In this document: positions 8,332 through 14,108 of the stretch, piece after piece
Numbering within the stretch: position 1 is the first letter of the stretch
Layout: the number at the start of each line of letters is the position of its first letter
From: Lachnospiraceae bacterium
GTDB taxonomy: Bacteria > Bacillota > Clostridia > Lachnospirales > Lachnospiraceae
Reading direction: 5' to 3'
Assembly (NCBI GenBank): GCA_017477805.1
Contig: JAFUUM010000082.1
Coordinates: forward strand, 1-15,669
Length of the DNA: 15,669 nucleotides
The notes under the pieces: model-generated
Database searches by the model: none
What the model saw: only the letters and a program-made list of their open reading frames with translations
What the model was told of the DNA's origin: nothing
Position numbers and translations under genes: made by a program

Positions 8332-8381
8332 TTTGACCACGTTTTGACCACGCAAAACCTCGTTTCAGCCGGTTTCAATCG
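8332..8381 (+). repeat. Two pairs of short direct repeats after lysS, possible integrase arm sites
   Basis: TTTGACCACG occurs twice, at 8332-8341 and 8343-8352, an 11-bp period. A second imperfect pair, GTTTCAGCCG at 8362-8371 and GTTTCAATCG at 8372-8381, follows 10 bp later. Short direct repeats next to a gene's 3' end are typical of the arm-type sites bound by tyrosine integrases. No integrase gene is in the window, so the role is inferred. Confidence 0.4.
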
Positions 8382-8425
8382 GAAATAAATCTGTGAAAAA
8401 ACAAAAATAACCCTAAAAGATTAAG

Positions 8426-8459
8426 GCCACTTTCTAAGAAATTAGAAAGTGGCTTTTTT
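8426..8459 (+). terminator. Very strong terminator between lysS and the small HTH genes
   Basis: A perfect 12-bp stem (GCCACTTTCTAA with TTAGAAAGTGGC) is closed by a GAAA tetraloop and followed directly by six T's. An A-rich stretch precedes the stem, so it may also work on the opposite strand. It insulates lysS from the downstream operon. Confidence 0.9.
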
Positions 8460-8504
8460 GCGTTTACGGTTCCGTCACGAAAAAATACACAGGAGGAAAC
8501 GAAA

Positions 8505-8801
8505 ATGATTGAAGAAACCTACTTGAACAGTGAAAAAGTGAATGAGGTCAGGCAGAGAAACCGCAGTTTGCGACGCCAGTTCCTGAAGTATAAGGATGCA
8601 GAGATCGTCTACAGTCTCACGCACAGAAAACTTCTGGAGATGGCTGATGAAGCCGGGGCGATTTACCGTGTGGACGGAACGGTCCTGATCAACCGCGACA
8701 TCTTTGATGAGTACCTGGAGCAGTTTCACCAAAAACCCTGCACCTATTCGGCTTACACCAAGAGGACACAGTTTGAAGAAGACGGGGAGGAACTGGAATG
8801 A
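8505..8801 (+). CDS. Excisionase-like small HTH protein, module 1
   Basis: This 98-residue protein contains, from about residue 28, one copy of a compact module of roughly 48 residues shared with the next three genes: K-Y-K-D-A-E-I-V-Y-S-L, then ADEAGAIYRV, then VLINRDIFDEYLEQF. The pattern (helix-turn-helix followed by a small wing ending in AGAxYKxxxxxLVN and EYL) resembles excisionase/MerR-type DNA-binding folds. I associate it from memory with a family of unknown function in Firmicute mobile elements (DUF6462). The tails outside the module are polar and variable. AGGAGGAAA lies at a good distance before the ATG. It is the first gene of the operon and its stop overlaps the next start as ATGA. 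Likely a DNA-binding regulator or recombination directionality protein; the target is unknown. Confidence 0.75.
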   Translation: MIEETYLNSEKVNEVRQRNRSLRRQFLKYKDAEIVYSLTHRKLLEMADEAGAIYRVDGTVLINRDIFDEYLEQFHQKPCTYSAYTKRTQFEEDGEELE

Positions 8802-9070
8802 CGGGAAATATCTGGATGTGTTCGCATCTTCTCGATGAAGAGGATCTGGACTTCGGGAAGCACGAGTTCATCACCTATAAGATGGGGCAGGCATACTACA
8901 GCATGGGGTACAGACGTTTTGCGAATATGGCCTGGAAATCCGGGGCCGTCTACAAATGCGGAAAACTTGTGCTGATCCGCAGAGACATTTTGGAAGAGTA
9001 TATGCGTAAAAAGAATGGAGGGGATATCGATGAAGCCGAAAAAAGTGGAAATGCCGACGATGAGTATTGA
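8798..9070 (+). CDS. Excisionase-like small HTH protein, module 2
   Basis: A 90-residue paralogue of its neighbours. After a short acidic N-terminal tail it carries the same module from about residue 23: FITYKMGQAYYSMGYRRF, then KSGAVYKCGKLVLIRRDILEEYM. The signature Tyr-Ser-Met, Gly-Ala-Val-Tyr-Lys and Glu-Tyr positions are all kept. The start overlaps the upstream stop by 4 nt (ATGA) and the 3' end overlaps the next gene by about 40 nt, so translation is coupled on both sides. Function beyond DNA binding is not known. Confidence 0.7.
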   Translation: MTGNIWMCSHLLDEEDLDFGKHEFITYKMGQAYYSMGYRRFANMAWKSGAVYKCGKLVLIRRDILEEYMRKKNGGDIDEAEKSGNADDEY

Positions 9071-9266
9071 TAAGTACAAGGAAATGAAAGTCATGAATAA
9101 GAAATTCGTCACCTTAAAGGAAGGGGTTGCACTCTACAGCATGAGTCATGAGAACTTCCGGAACATCGCGGAAGAGGCAGGGGCTCTTTATAAGATCAAC
9201 CGGAAGGTACTGGTCAATGTGGAAGTCTTTGAGGAGTACCTCGAGTCGTTCAGAGTCTGGAGGTGA
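9030..9266 (+). CDS. Excisionase-like small HTH protein, module 3
   Basis: The 78-residue copy closest to the module's apparent consensus: FVTLKEGVALYSMSHENFR, AEEAGALYKINRKVLVNVE and EEYLESFR. An in-frame ATG exists at 9015, but GGAGGGG at 9017-9023 sits 6 nt before the ATG at 9030, so 9030 is chosen. That start lies inside the 3' end of the previous gene, an overlap of 41 nt. Like its neighbours it is probably a small DNA-binding protein; whether the paralogues form heteromers or read different sites cannot be told from sequence. Confidence 0.72.
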   Translation: MKPKKVEMPTMSIDKYKEMKVMNKKFVTLKEGVALYSMSHENFRNIAEEAGALYKINRKVLVNVEVFEEYLESFRVWR

Positions 9267-9271
9267 TCTGA

Positions 9272-9721
9272 ATGAACCGTAGAAGATCAAGTCCCCTTTT
9301 TCTTTGGCCAAAGAAGTTCTATCGGCCGAAGGAACTCCTTGAGATCCTGCCGATGAACGAGAAGCATCTGTTACAGAATGCCATGCTGTGCGGAGCACTG
9401 TACCGGATCAGCAACAAAAAACTGATCAATCTGGAAATTATGCTGGAATTCGTAAATAAGGTCGGTAATCTGGCAGGAGAGATTGGCGGGAAGTACTGCC
9501 AGGTAAAAGATGCGGCTGCCTACTTGGGGTTAAATGAAGATCAGACCATGCAGATAGCCTCAGATGCGGGAGCGCTCTTTAAGGTCAGACAGCTGTTGCT
9601 GGTGGATAAAGAGGTTTTGAGGAAATATGTGGAACAGTTCAAGTTCAAGGTAACTGTGCTTGATATTGAAGAAGTTGAAGAAAACGAAAGGATCGAAAGG
9701 AGATTGAAACATTATGTGTAA
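9272..9721 (+). CDS. Double-module excisionase-like HTH protein
   Basis: This 149-residue protein carries two tandem copies of the module found singly in the three preceding genes. The first is FYRPKELLEILPMNEKHLL, CGALYRISNKKLINLEIM and EFVNK at about residues 16-64. The second is YCQVKDAAAYLGLNEDQ, AGALFKVRQLLLVDKEVL and KYVEQFK at about 74-124. The second copy begins with an AAAYLG-type sequence, close to ordinary excisionase/DNA-binding HTH_17 proteins. A charged C-terminal tail follows (EEVEENERIERRL). The ribosome site GGAGGTG at 9260-9266 overlaps the previous stop. Its own stop overlaps the parA start by 8 nt, which ties this DNA-binding protein to the partition genes; it might be their autorepressor or a centromere cofactor. 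Confidence 0.75.
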   Translation: MNRRRSSPLFLWPKKFYRPKELLEILPMNEKHLLQNAMLCGALYRISNKKLINLEIMLEFVNKVGNLAGEIGGKYCQVKDAAAYLGLNEDQTMQIASDAGALFKVRQLLLVDKEVLRKYVEQFKFKVTVLDIEEVEENERIERRLKHYV

Positions 9722-10496
9722 AGTAATAGCGATCGCAAATCAGAAAGGCGGGGTTGGTAAGACCACTACCGCAATGAACCTGGGGATGGGGCTGGTAAAA
9801 GAAGGCAAGAAAGTACTCATGATGGATGCGGATCCACAGGGATCGTTAACCATCAGCCTGGGGTTCCGGGAACCGGATAAACTGACGGACACCTTATTTG
9901 ATATCTTCAGATTGGAAGCGGCTGGAGAAGAGATTCAGCCCGAATATGGGATCCGGCATCTGCAGGATAACGTGGATCTGATCGCGGGAAATATCGACCT
10001 GTCTTCTGTTGAGATCTCTCTTTCCGCAGCGATCAGCAGAGAGACGATGCTCAGGGGCGTGGTGAATGAACTCAGGGACCATTACGATTACATCATTATC
10101 GACTGTATGCCGTCCCTTGGAACCGTTACCCTGAATGCACTGACCTGTGCGGATACGGTTCTCATTCCGGTACAGGCTGCGTATCTTCCGGTAAAGGGGC
10201 TGCGCCAGCTGATCAAGACCATCAATCTGGTGAAGCGTTCTCTGAACCCTGATCTTGAGATCGAAGGAATCCTGCTTACCATGGTGGATGCAAGAACCAA
10301 CTACGCTAAGGATATCGTGGCTCAGGTCCACGAAGTATACGGAAAGAGCATTCCGGTATTTGAGATCGAGATCCCGCTTTCAGTACGGGCAGCCGAAACA
10401 AGTGCAGTGGCACAGAGTATTTATGAATACGATCCAAAGGGCAAAGCAACCCTTGCTTACACGACTCTCACAAAGGAGGTACTGGCACATGGCTAA
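9714..10496 (+). CDS. parA: ParA/Soj-family partition ATPase
   Basis: ParA ATPases bind DNA non-specifically when ATP-bound and move ParB-centromere complexes, so that plasmids, integrative elements or chromosomes are inherited stably. The 260-residue length is that of small type Ib/Soj-like ParA without an N-terminal DNA-binding domain. The deviant Walker A is KGGVGKTT at residues 11-18. The A' motif is DADPQG at 38-43 and Walker B is IIIDCMPS at 127-134. The segment PVQAAYLPVKGLRQL matches the family. Because there is no built-in HTH, autoregulation would have to come from ParB or from the HTH proteins immediately upstream. It overlaps both neighbours by 8 nt, so expression is tightly coupled. 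In this context it belongs to an integrated element, not to the chromosomal soj locus. Confidence 0.93.
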   Translation: MCKVIAIANQKGGVGKTTTAMNLGMGLVKEGKKVLMMDADPQGSLTISLGFREPDKLTDTLFDIFRLEAAGEEIQPEYGIRHLQDNVDLIAGNIDLSSVEISLSAAISRETMLRGVVNELRDHYDYIIIDCMPSLGTVTLNALTCADTVLIPVQAAYLPVKGLRQLIKTINLVKRSLNPDLEIEGILLTMVDARTNYAKDIVAQVHEVYGKSIPVFEIEIPLSVRAAETSAVAQSIYEYDPKGKATLAYTTLTKEVLAHG

Positions 10497-11394
10497 GAGA
10501 ACAGAAATCAAGATCGATCCCATGGATGAACTCTTCGGGCATCCGGTTCCCACAGAGGGAAGCGCGATGGTGAGGGTAAGAGATATATACCCCTTCAAGG
10601 ATCATCCCTTTAAGGTGCTGGATGACGAGAAGATGGATGAACTCGTTGAGAGCATCAAGGCAAACGGCGTGCTGTCTCCGGTTTTGATAAGGCCGAGAAA
10701 ACCGGAGCCTGGGTTTGAAATGATATCCGGACACCGAAGGCTGCATGCTTCAAAGAAGGCAGGCTTGGATTATATTCCGGCAATCATCAAGGAAATGAGC
10801 GACGATGAAGCCGTGATCGCCATGGTGGATTCGAATGTTCAGAGGGAAGAGATACTGCCGAGCGAGAGGGCGTGGTCGCTGAAGATGAAATTCGATGCAA
10901 TCAGCAAACAGGGGCAGAGATCTGATTTGAAAGGTGCTGGAACTTCTTGCACTGAGTGCAAGAAGTTGTCTACATCGCTGGTTGGTGAAAGCTTTGGTTT
11001 GAAGGCTAGACAAGTTTCAAATTACATTCGACTCACAGAACTCATACCGCCCCTATTAAATATGGTAGATAACAAGGAACTCCCCATCAGCATGGCGGTT
11101 GATCTTTCCTACTTCACTCAGGAATTGCAGGAATGGCTCTATGAGTACCATCGACAGAACAAAGGTATCAAGCCCGCCCAGATCAAGGCGCTGAAGGAAC
11201 TGAAGAACATCGAGAACATCACGAAATACACCTTCACGGCCACGATGAACGGCGCCTTGCCGAACAAGATTGATCGTACCGTCACTCTCTCGGAACGGAA
11301 ATTGAATGCCTTTTTCCCGCTTCGGATGACAGCCAAGGAGCGAGAAAATATCATCATCGAACTGCTCACCAAATGGAAAGAAGAGCAGAAATAA
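10489..11394 (+). CDS. parB: ParB/Spo0J-family partition protein
   Basis: ParB proteins are CTP-dependent DNA clamps that load at parS and stimulate ParA. The ATG at 10489 follows AAAGGAGGT at 10471-10479 and overlaps parA by 8 nt, giving 301 residues; the frame is open further upstream but that part shadows parA. The N-terminal domain includes VRVRDIYPFKDHPFKV near 28-43, the ParB box EMISGHRRLHASKKAG near 77-92 (GHRRL in place of the common GERRY/W), and the NVQREEILPSE segment at 116-126. A central helix-turn-helix region around 163-183 (SFGLKARQVSNYIRLTEL) should read the centromere. The linker at residues 151-160 is encoded by a 27-bp perfect palindrome. The C-terminal part (about 240-301) is divergent and may mediate dimerisation. 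Confidence 0.92.
   Translation: MAKRTEIKIDPMDELFGHPVPTEGSAMVRVRDIYPFKDHPFKVLDDEKMDELVESIKANGVLSPVLIRPRKPEPGFEMISGHRRLHASKKAGLDYIPAIIKEMSDDEAVIAMVDSNVQREEILPSERAWSLKMKFDAISKQGQRSDLKGAGTSCTECKKLSTSLVGESFGLKARQVSNYIRLTELIPPLLNMVDNKELPISMAVDLSYFTQELQEWLYEYHRQNKGIKPAQIKALKELKNIENITKYTFTATMNGALPNKIDRTVTLSERKLNAFFPLRMTAKERENIIIELLTKWKEEQK
10941..10967. repeat. 27-bp perfect palindrome inside parB
   Basis: Two 13-bp arms, AACTTCTTGCACT and AGTGCAAGAAGTT, flank a single central G at 10954. The site lies in the variable linker before the ParB HTH. Its half-site ACTTCTTGCACT is related to that of the palindrome at 11418-11442. It is a candidate parS-like centromere or operator; parS sites inside parB genes are known in Bacillus. 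Confidence 0.6.
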
Positions 11395-11407
11395 ATGCAT
11401 GTTGGTA

Positions 11408-11452
11408 TTCTAGGGGAACTTGTGGAACTCAGTTCCATAAGTCCCCTCAGAA
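11408..11452. repeat. Long near-palindrome just after parB
   Basis: The arms pair from TTCT at 11408-11411 and AGGGGAACTTGTGGAACT at 11412-11429, across a single C at 11430, to AGTTCCATAAGTCCCCT at 11431-11447 and AGAA at 11449-11452. There is one bulged A (11417), one G-T pair and one bulged C (11448). The core at 11418-11442 aligns without gaps to the parB palindrome. No T run follows, so it is not a normal terminator. Confidence 0.6.
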
Positions 11453-11487
11453 ATCCGCCCCCCTAAAACTCGGGACGTATAAATTGT

Positions 11488-11542
11488 TTGAAAAAAGAGC
11501 GGATTGTGATAAATTGAATAAACAAAGGAAATGTTTATCACA
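11488..11542 (+). promoter_or_regulatory. Putative promoter and operator of the acidic-protein gene
   Basis: TTGAAA at 11488-11493 and TAAATT at 11510-11515, 16 bp apart, make a moderate sigma-A-type promoter. The -10 box lies in an inverted repeat, TGTGATAAA at 11505-11513 and TTTATCACA at 11534-11542. A second inverted repeat, ATAAACA at 11518-11524 and TGTTTAT at 11532-11538, shares the right arm, so two hairpins would be mutually exclusive. This looks like an operator or an RNA switch; the regulator is unknown. Confidence 0.4.
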
Positions 11543-11561
11543 GTTATCTAGAGGGGCGGGT

Positions 11562-12077
11562 ATGATTTATTACAGAGTTGAAACGGTGGAATGGGAAACA
11601 AAGAAGATCCGTGGGGGATATATATCTGCATTGGAGGCGCTCTTTCTCGAAACACTGGGATTGAAGCCGGGGTGCTCAGCAGAGGAATGGACGGAGGCTG
11701 TAAGGAATTCTGATGATCCTGAAGTACGTGAATTATGGATATCTACAGCTCTGCTGGGCGACATCCCGGTGCCGGATGTTTATGAAGAGGACAAGGACAA
11801 TAATATCTGCCTGTATCAGGAATACGAATTTGAAGAAGAGAGAGTGGAGTTTGATTATATATCCGAGTTACTGGATGAACGCACACAAGGGAAACTTTGC
11901 CTCATAGCCAGAGAGTTTGATATCCCCGATGAAGAACTGCTCTATGAAGATGGATATCAGGTAGTTGTATCAAAGAAAGCCTATGAAAAGTATGACCCAG
12001 GTTTTGAAGATGTTATCCGCCTTGGCACTTATGGATACGATGAAGACGACTGGGATGAAGAAGATGAGGACGTATAG
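11562..12077 (+). CDS. Strongly acidic protein of unknown function
   Basis: I do not recognise this 171-residue protein. The ATG at 11562 is chosen because GAGGGGCGGG precedes it and the upstream part of the open frame is non-coding in style. By my count 49 residues are Asp or Glu and only 16 are Lys or Arg, a net charge near -33. The acidity is spread along the chain and culminates in the tail YGYDEDDWDEEDEDV. It begins with MIYYRVETVEWETKK and contains several Tyr- and Trp-rich strands. No signal peptide, membrane span or catalytic motif is seen. Such charge on a small mobile-element protein is reminiscent of DNA-mimic antirestriction or anti-defence proteins, but I do not see ArdA or Ocr sequence motifs, so that is only a hypothesis. 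It stands alone, with putative operator repeats upstream and a hairpin downstream. Confidence 0.72.
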   Translation: MIYYRVETVEWETKKIRGGYISALEALFLETLGLKPGCSAEEWTEAVRNSDDPEVRELWISTALLGDIPVPDVYEEDKDNNICLYQEYEFEEERVEFDYISELLDERTQGKLCLIAREFDIPDEELLYEDGYQVVVSKKAYEKYDPGFEDVIRLGTYGYDEDDWDEEDEDV

Positions 12078-12211
12078 GGAGGATTATATTTCAGCATAAT
12101 TGCCCAAGTACAGTGAGGGACACGTAATGGATAAGACCTTTATCAAGATGAAAACCTGTATACTCAGGCTTTGAAAAAGAAGGTCACGAGTGAGTATATT
12201 ACTGAATATAG

Positions 12212-12256
12212 AAGCTTCCGAATTCAAACTAATAGTTTATGATTCGGAAGCTTTTA
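12212..12256 (+). terminator. Long hairpin downstream of the acidic-protein gene
   Basis: Arms AAGCTTCCGAAT at 12212-12223 and ATTCGGAAGCTT at 12242-12253 form a perfect 12-bp stem. An inner 5-bp stem (AAACT at 12226-12230 with AGTTT at 12234-12238) adds a second level. Only a short T run (TTTTACATTT) follows, so it may be a terminator or part of the repeat structure before the ATPase gene. Confidence 0.45.
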
Positions 12257-12257
12257 C

Positions 12258-12294
12258 ATTTCGCAAATTTTAAAATTGATTAAAATTGCGAAAT
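12258..12294. repeat. Inverted repeat upstream of the ATPase gene
   Basis: Left arm ATTTCGCAAATTTTAA (12258-12273) pairs with right arm TTAAAATTGCGAAAT (12280-12294), with a single extra A on the left. The -35 box of the ATPase promoter lies between and within the arms. The outer core TTCGCAA/TTGCGAA recurs at the 3' end of the gene. Confidence 0.7.
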
Positions 12295-12304
12295 GAAATA
12301 CAAT
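12276..12304 (+). promoter_or_regulatory. Promoter of the ATPase gene inside the inverted repeat
   Basis: TTGATT at 12276-12281 and TACAAT at 12299-12304 are separated by 17 bp. The right arm of the inverted repeat fills most of the spacer, so a protein bound to the repeat would occlude RNA polymerase. Confidence 0.55.
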
Positions 12305-12328
12305 TAAATAAAAGGCGGTGAAATCACG

Positions 12329-13525
12329 ATGAAACTTATAAAAAGAGACTATTATCTAAATAAACTTTTATCGGTAAAGGATGTTCCGGACATAAAAGTA
12401 ATAACCGGGGTAAGAAGAAGCGGTAAATCTAAATTGATGGATGCTTTCATAGATTTGATATCTGCTGATGATAAGGCTAATATCGTCCGGATCAAGCTGA
12501 ACTTAAAGAAGTTCGAGAAACTGTTGGATGCGGACAAGCTTTATGACTACATAGAGCAACAGTATGCAAACGACAAAACGAATTATCTTTTCATTGATGA
12601 AATACAGCTATGTGAAGGTTTTGAACGTGTGATCAATAGCATTTACGAAGAAGAAATCTATGATATTTACCTTACCGGATCAAATGCATTCCTTTTATCA
12701 AGTGATTTGGCTACGTTGTTTGGTGGAAGAGTTTATGAGATAAGCTTATATCCATTTTCATTTAACGAGTATCTTATGTATTATCCATCAAATGATATAG
12801 ATGAAGCCTTTGATTCTTATGTAAAGAAAGGTGGAATGGCTGGTTCATATCTTTATAAAACGGAGGAAGATGCCAGACAATATGTTAATGGTATCTATAG
12901 GACCACTATTACAAAGGATATCGTTAGAAAATTCAAGATAGAAAACGAAGATCTTTTGATAATGATTGGGAACTACCTTATGGATAACGTTGGTAACCAG
13001 ACTTCGATAAGAAATGTGGCATCCAAACTAACATCTGGCACCTACAGAACTAATGATAAGACAGTAGGGGCATATATAAATTACTTTTGCCGATCATTCC
13101 TTTTTTATCCAATCCAGCGTTATGACATAAAGGGGAAAAGATATTTAGAATCAGATAAGAAGTACTACCTGTCCGATTTGGCTTTCCGCTTTTCTGAGAT
13201 AGGAACAAAAAATGCTGATTATGGACATCTCTATGAAAATATAGTGGCAATAGAACTTCTCAGACGTGGATACGAAGTATACGTGGGAAAATTATATGAA
13301 AAAGAAGTGGATTTTGTCGCAATCAAAGAAGGCGAAAAGGTCTACATTCAGGTATCTGATGATATATCCAGAGAGGATACTTTTAAGCGAGAAGTTTCAT
13401 CGCTTTTAGGGATTAAGGATGCTTATCCAAAGTTGCTGATAGCCAGGACAAAACATGATGAAAGCCAGCATGAAGGAATAAGGATTATCGATATCGCCAG
13501 ATGGCTTTCTGATTCGCAAAAATAA
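12329..13525 (+). CDS. AAA-type ATPase with C-terminal DUF4143 (nuclease-like) domain
   Basis: A 398-residue protein of the widespread AAA_14/DUF4143 family. The biochemical role is not established; it is common as a lone accessory gene and often suspected in toxin-antitoxin or defence contexts. The N-terminal ATPase has Walker A GVRRSGKS at 27-34, Walker B NYLFIDEIQ near 85-93 and a sensor-like LTGSNA at 115-120, then FGGRVYEISLYPFSFNEYL. A helical middle follows (winged-helix-like around 215-260). The C-terminal DUF4143 part has YYLSDLAFRF, GHLYENIVAIELLRRGYEVYVGK, EVDFVAIKEGEKVYIQVS, which resembles a PD-(D/E)xK fold with Gln340 where the catalytic Lys would be expected. The start follows AGGCGGTGA. 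The gene is A+T-richer than the housekeeping genes. Matching short repeats lie at both ends and the promoter lies in the 5' repeat. Confidence 0.88.
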   Translation: MKLIKRDYYLNKLLSVKDVPDIKVITGVRRSGKSKLMDAFIDLISADDKANIVRIKLNLKKFEKLLDADKLYDYIEQQYANDKTNYLFIDEIQLCEGFERVINSIYEEEIYDIYLTGSNAFLLSSDLATLFGGRVYEISLYPFSFNEYLMYYPSNDIDEAFDSYVKKGGMAGSYLYKTEEDARQYVNGIYRTTITKDIVRKFKIENEDLLIMIGNYLMDNVGNQTSIRNVASKLTSGTYRTNDKTVGAYINYFCRSFLFYPIQRYDIKGKRYLESDKKYYLSDLAFRFSEIGTKNADYGHLYENIVAIELLRRGYEVYVGKLYEKEVDFVAIKEGEKVYIQVSDDISREDTFKREVSSLLGIKDAYPKLLIARTKHDESQHEGIRIIDIARWLSDSQK

Positions 13526-13547
13526 TAAAAGTTCAAATTTGCGAAAT
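13512..13547. repeat. Inverted repeat at the 3' end of the ATPase gene
   Basis: ATTCGCAAA at 13512-13520 (encoding the last residues before the stop) and TTTGCGAAAT at 13538-13547 form an 8-bp inverted repeat about 17 nt apart. The core TTCGCAAA is the same as in the repeat upstream of the gene (12259-12294), giving four copies of the core in all. Confidence 0.55.
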
Positions 13548-13578
13548 AAATCAAATTGCTGAATATCACAGCAAGTAT

Positions 13579-13613
13579 ACTTTGAAAGTAGACTTTAAGT
13601 AGACTTTGAGTGG
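13579..13613 (+). repeat. Three short tandem near-repeats
   Basis: ACTTTGAAAGTAG (13579-13591), ACTTTAAGTAG (13592-13602) and ACTTTGAGTGG (13603-13613) follow one another directly in the gap between the ATPase and the deformylase. They may be protein-binding sites for the downstream pair or mere slippage; nothing else is visible in this 172-nt gap. Confidence 0.45.
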
Positions 13614-13697
13614 ACCATAAGATTTTGAAATACTGTTATTTGAAGTGAGGGTTAGTCAGTTATTCCGGAAGATAATCGTCTAGAGGAATGGAGAAAG

Positions 13698-14108
13698 ATG
13701 GTAAAACAGATAGTTAGGGATCCACTCTTCCTGCAGCAAAAGTCCGAACCGGCAACGGAAGCGGATAAGCAGGTGATCATGGATCTGACAGACACTTTAA
13801 AAGCGAATAGTGACAGATGCGTTGGAATGGCAGCAAACATGATCGGCTCTCGGAAGCGGATCATCATTGTTTCGGCCGGATTCTTCAGTTTCATTATGAT
13901 CAATCCGGTGATCACGAAAAAAACCGGGAAGTATGAGACGGAGGAAGGCTGCTTATCTCTGGACGGAGTAAGGCCCTGCACCAGATATAAAGAGATCGAA
14001 GTGGATTACCTCGACCAGAACTTTAAACGGCAGCATGGTAAGTTTGTTGATTTTACTGCTCAGATTATTCAACATGAAATGGATCATTTTGAGGGAATAC
14101 TTATCTAA
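13698..14108 (+). CDS. Divergent peptide deformylase
   Basis: Peptide deformylases are metalloenzymes that remove the formyl group from nascent N-terminal Met. The protein has 136 residues, short compared with the usual 150-190. Motif 2 is EGCLS at 83-87, with the metal-binding Cys85, and motif 3 is QHEMDH at 125-130, with the two His ligands and the catalytic Glu. Motif 1, normally GxGLAAxQIG, is VGMAANMIG at 42-50, so the conserved Gln is replaced by Met. This places it among the shorter, divergent enzymes found in Clostridia, perhaps a secondary deformylase or one acting on another substrate; metal binding looks intact. AGAGGA lies about 10 nt before the ATG. The stop overlaps the next start by 1 nt (TAATG), so it is co-translated with the ArsC-like protein. 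The name def is avoided because it may not be the housekeeping copy. Confidence 0.85.
   Translation: MVKQIVRDPLFLQQKSEPATEADKQVIMDLTDTLKANSDRCVGMAANMIGSRKRIIIVSAGFFSFIMINPVITKKTGKYETEEGCLSLDGVRPCTRYKEIEVDYLDQNFKRQHGKFVDFTAQIIQHEMDHFEGILI

Noticed and set aside
8332..8381. Short repeats considered as a CRISPR array
   Set aside because: The repeats are about 10 bp, differ between pairs and have no spacers; no cas gene is present.
10255..10488. In-frame upstream extension of parB by 78 codons
   Set aside because: It lies wholly in parA in another frame and reads as a shadow (Arg/Ser/Trp-rich), while a strong AAAGGAGGT site sets the start at 10489.
11478..11483. TATAAA as a -10 box for the acidic-protein gene
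   Set aside because: The corresponding -35 position is C-rich with no match; the pair at 11488 and 11510 is better.
11373..11561. Upstream extension of the acidic-protein frame
   Set aside because: It covers the parB end, the palindrome and the promoter region, and its translation is unlike the rest; the ribosome site points to 11562.
12127..12174. Tiny frame MDKTFIKMKTCILRL
   Set aside because: Fifteen codons with no family resemblance; kept as non-coding in the 12078-12328 gap.
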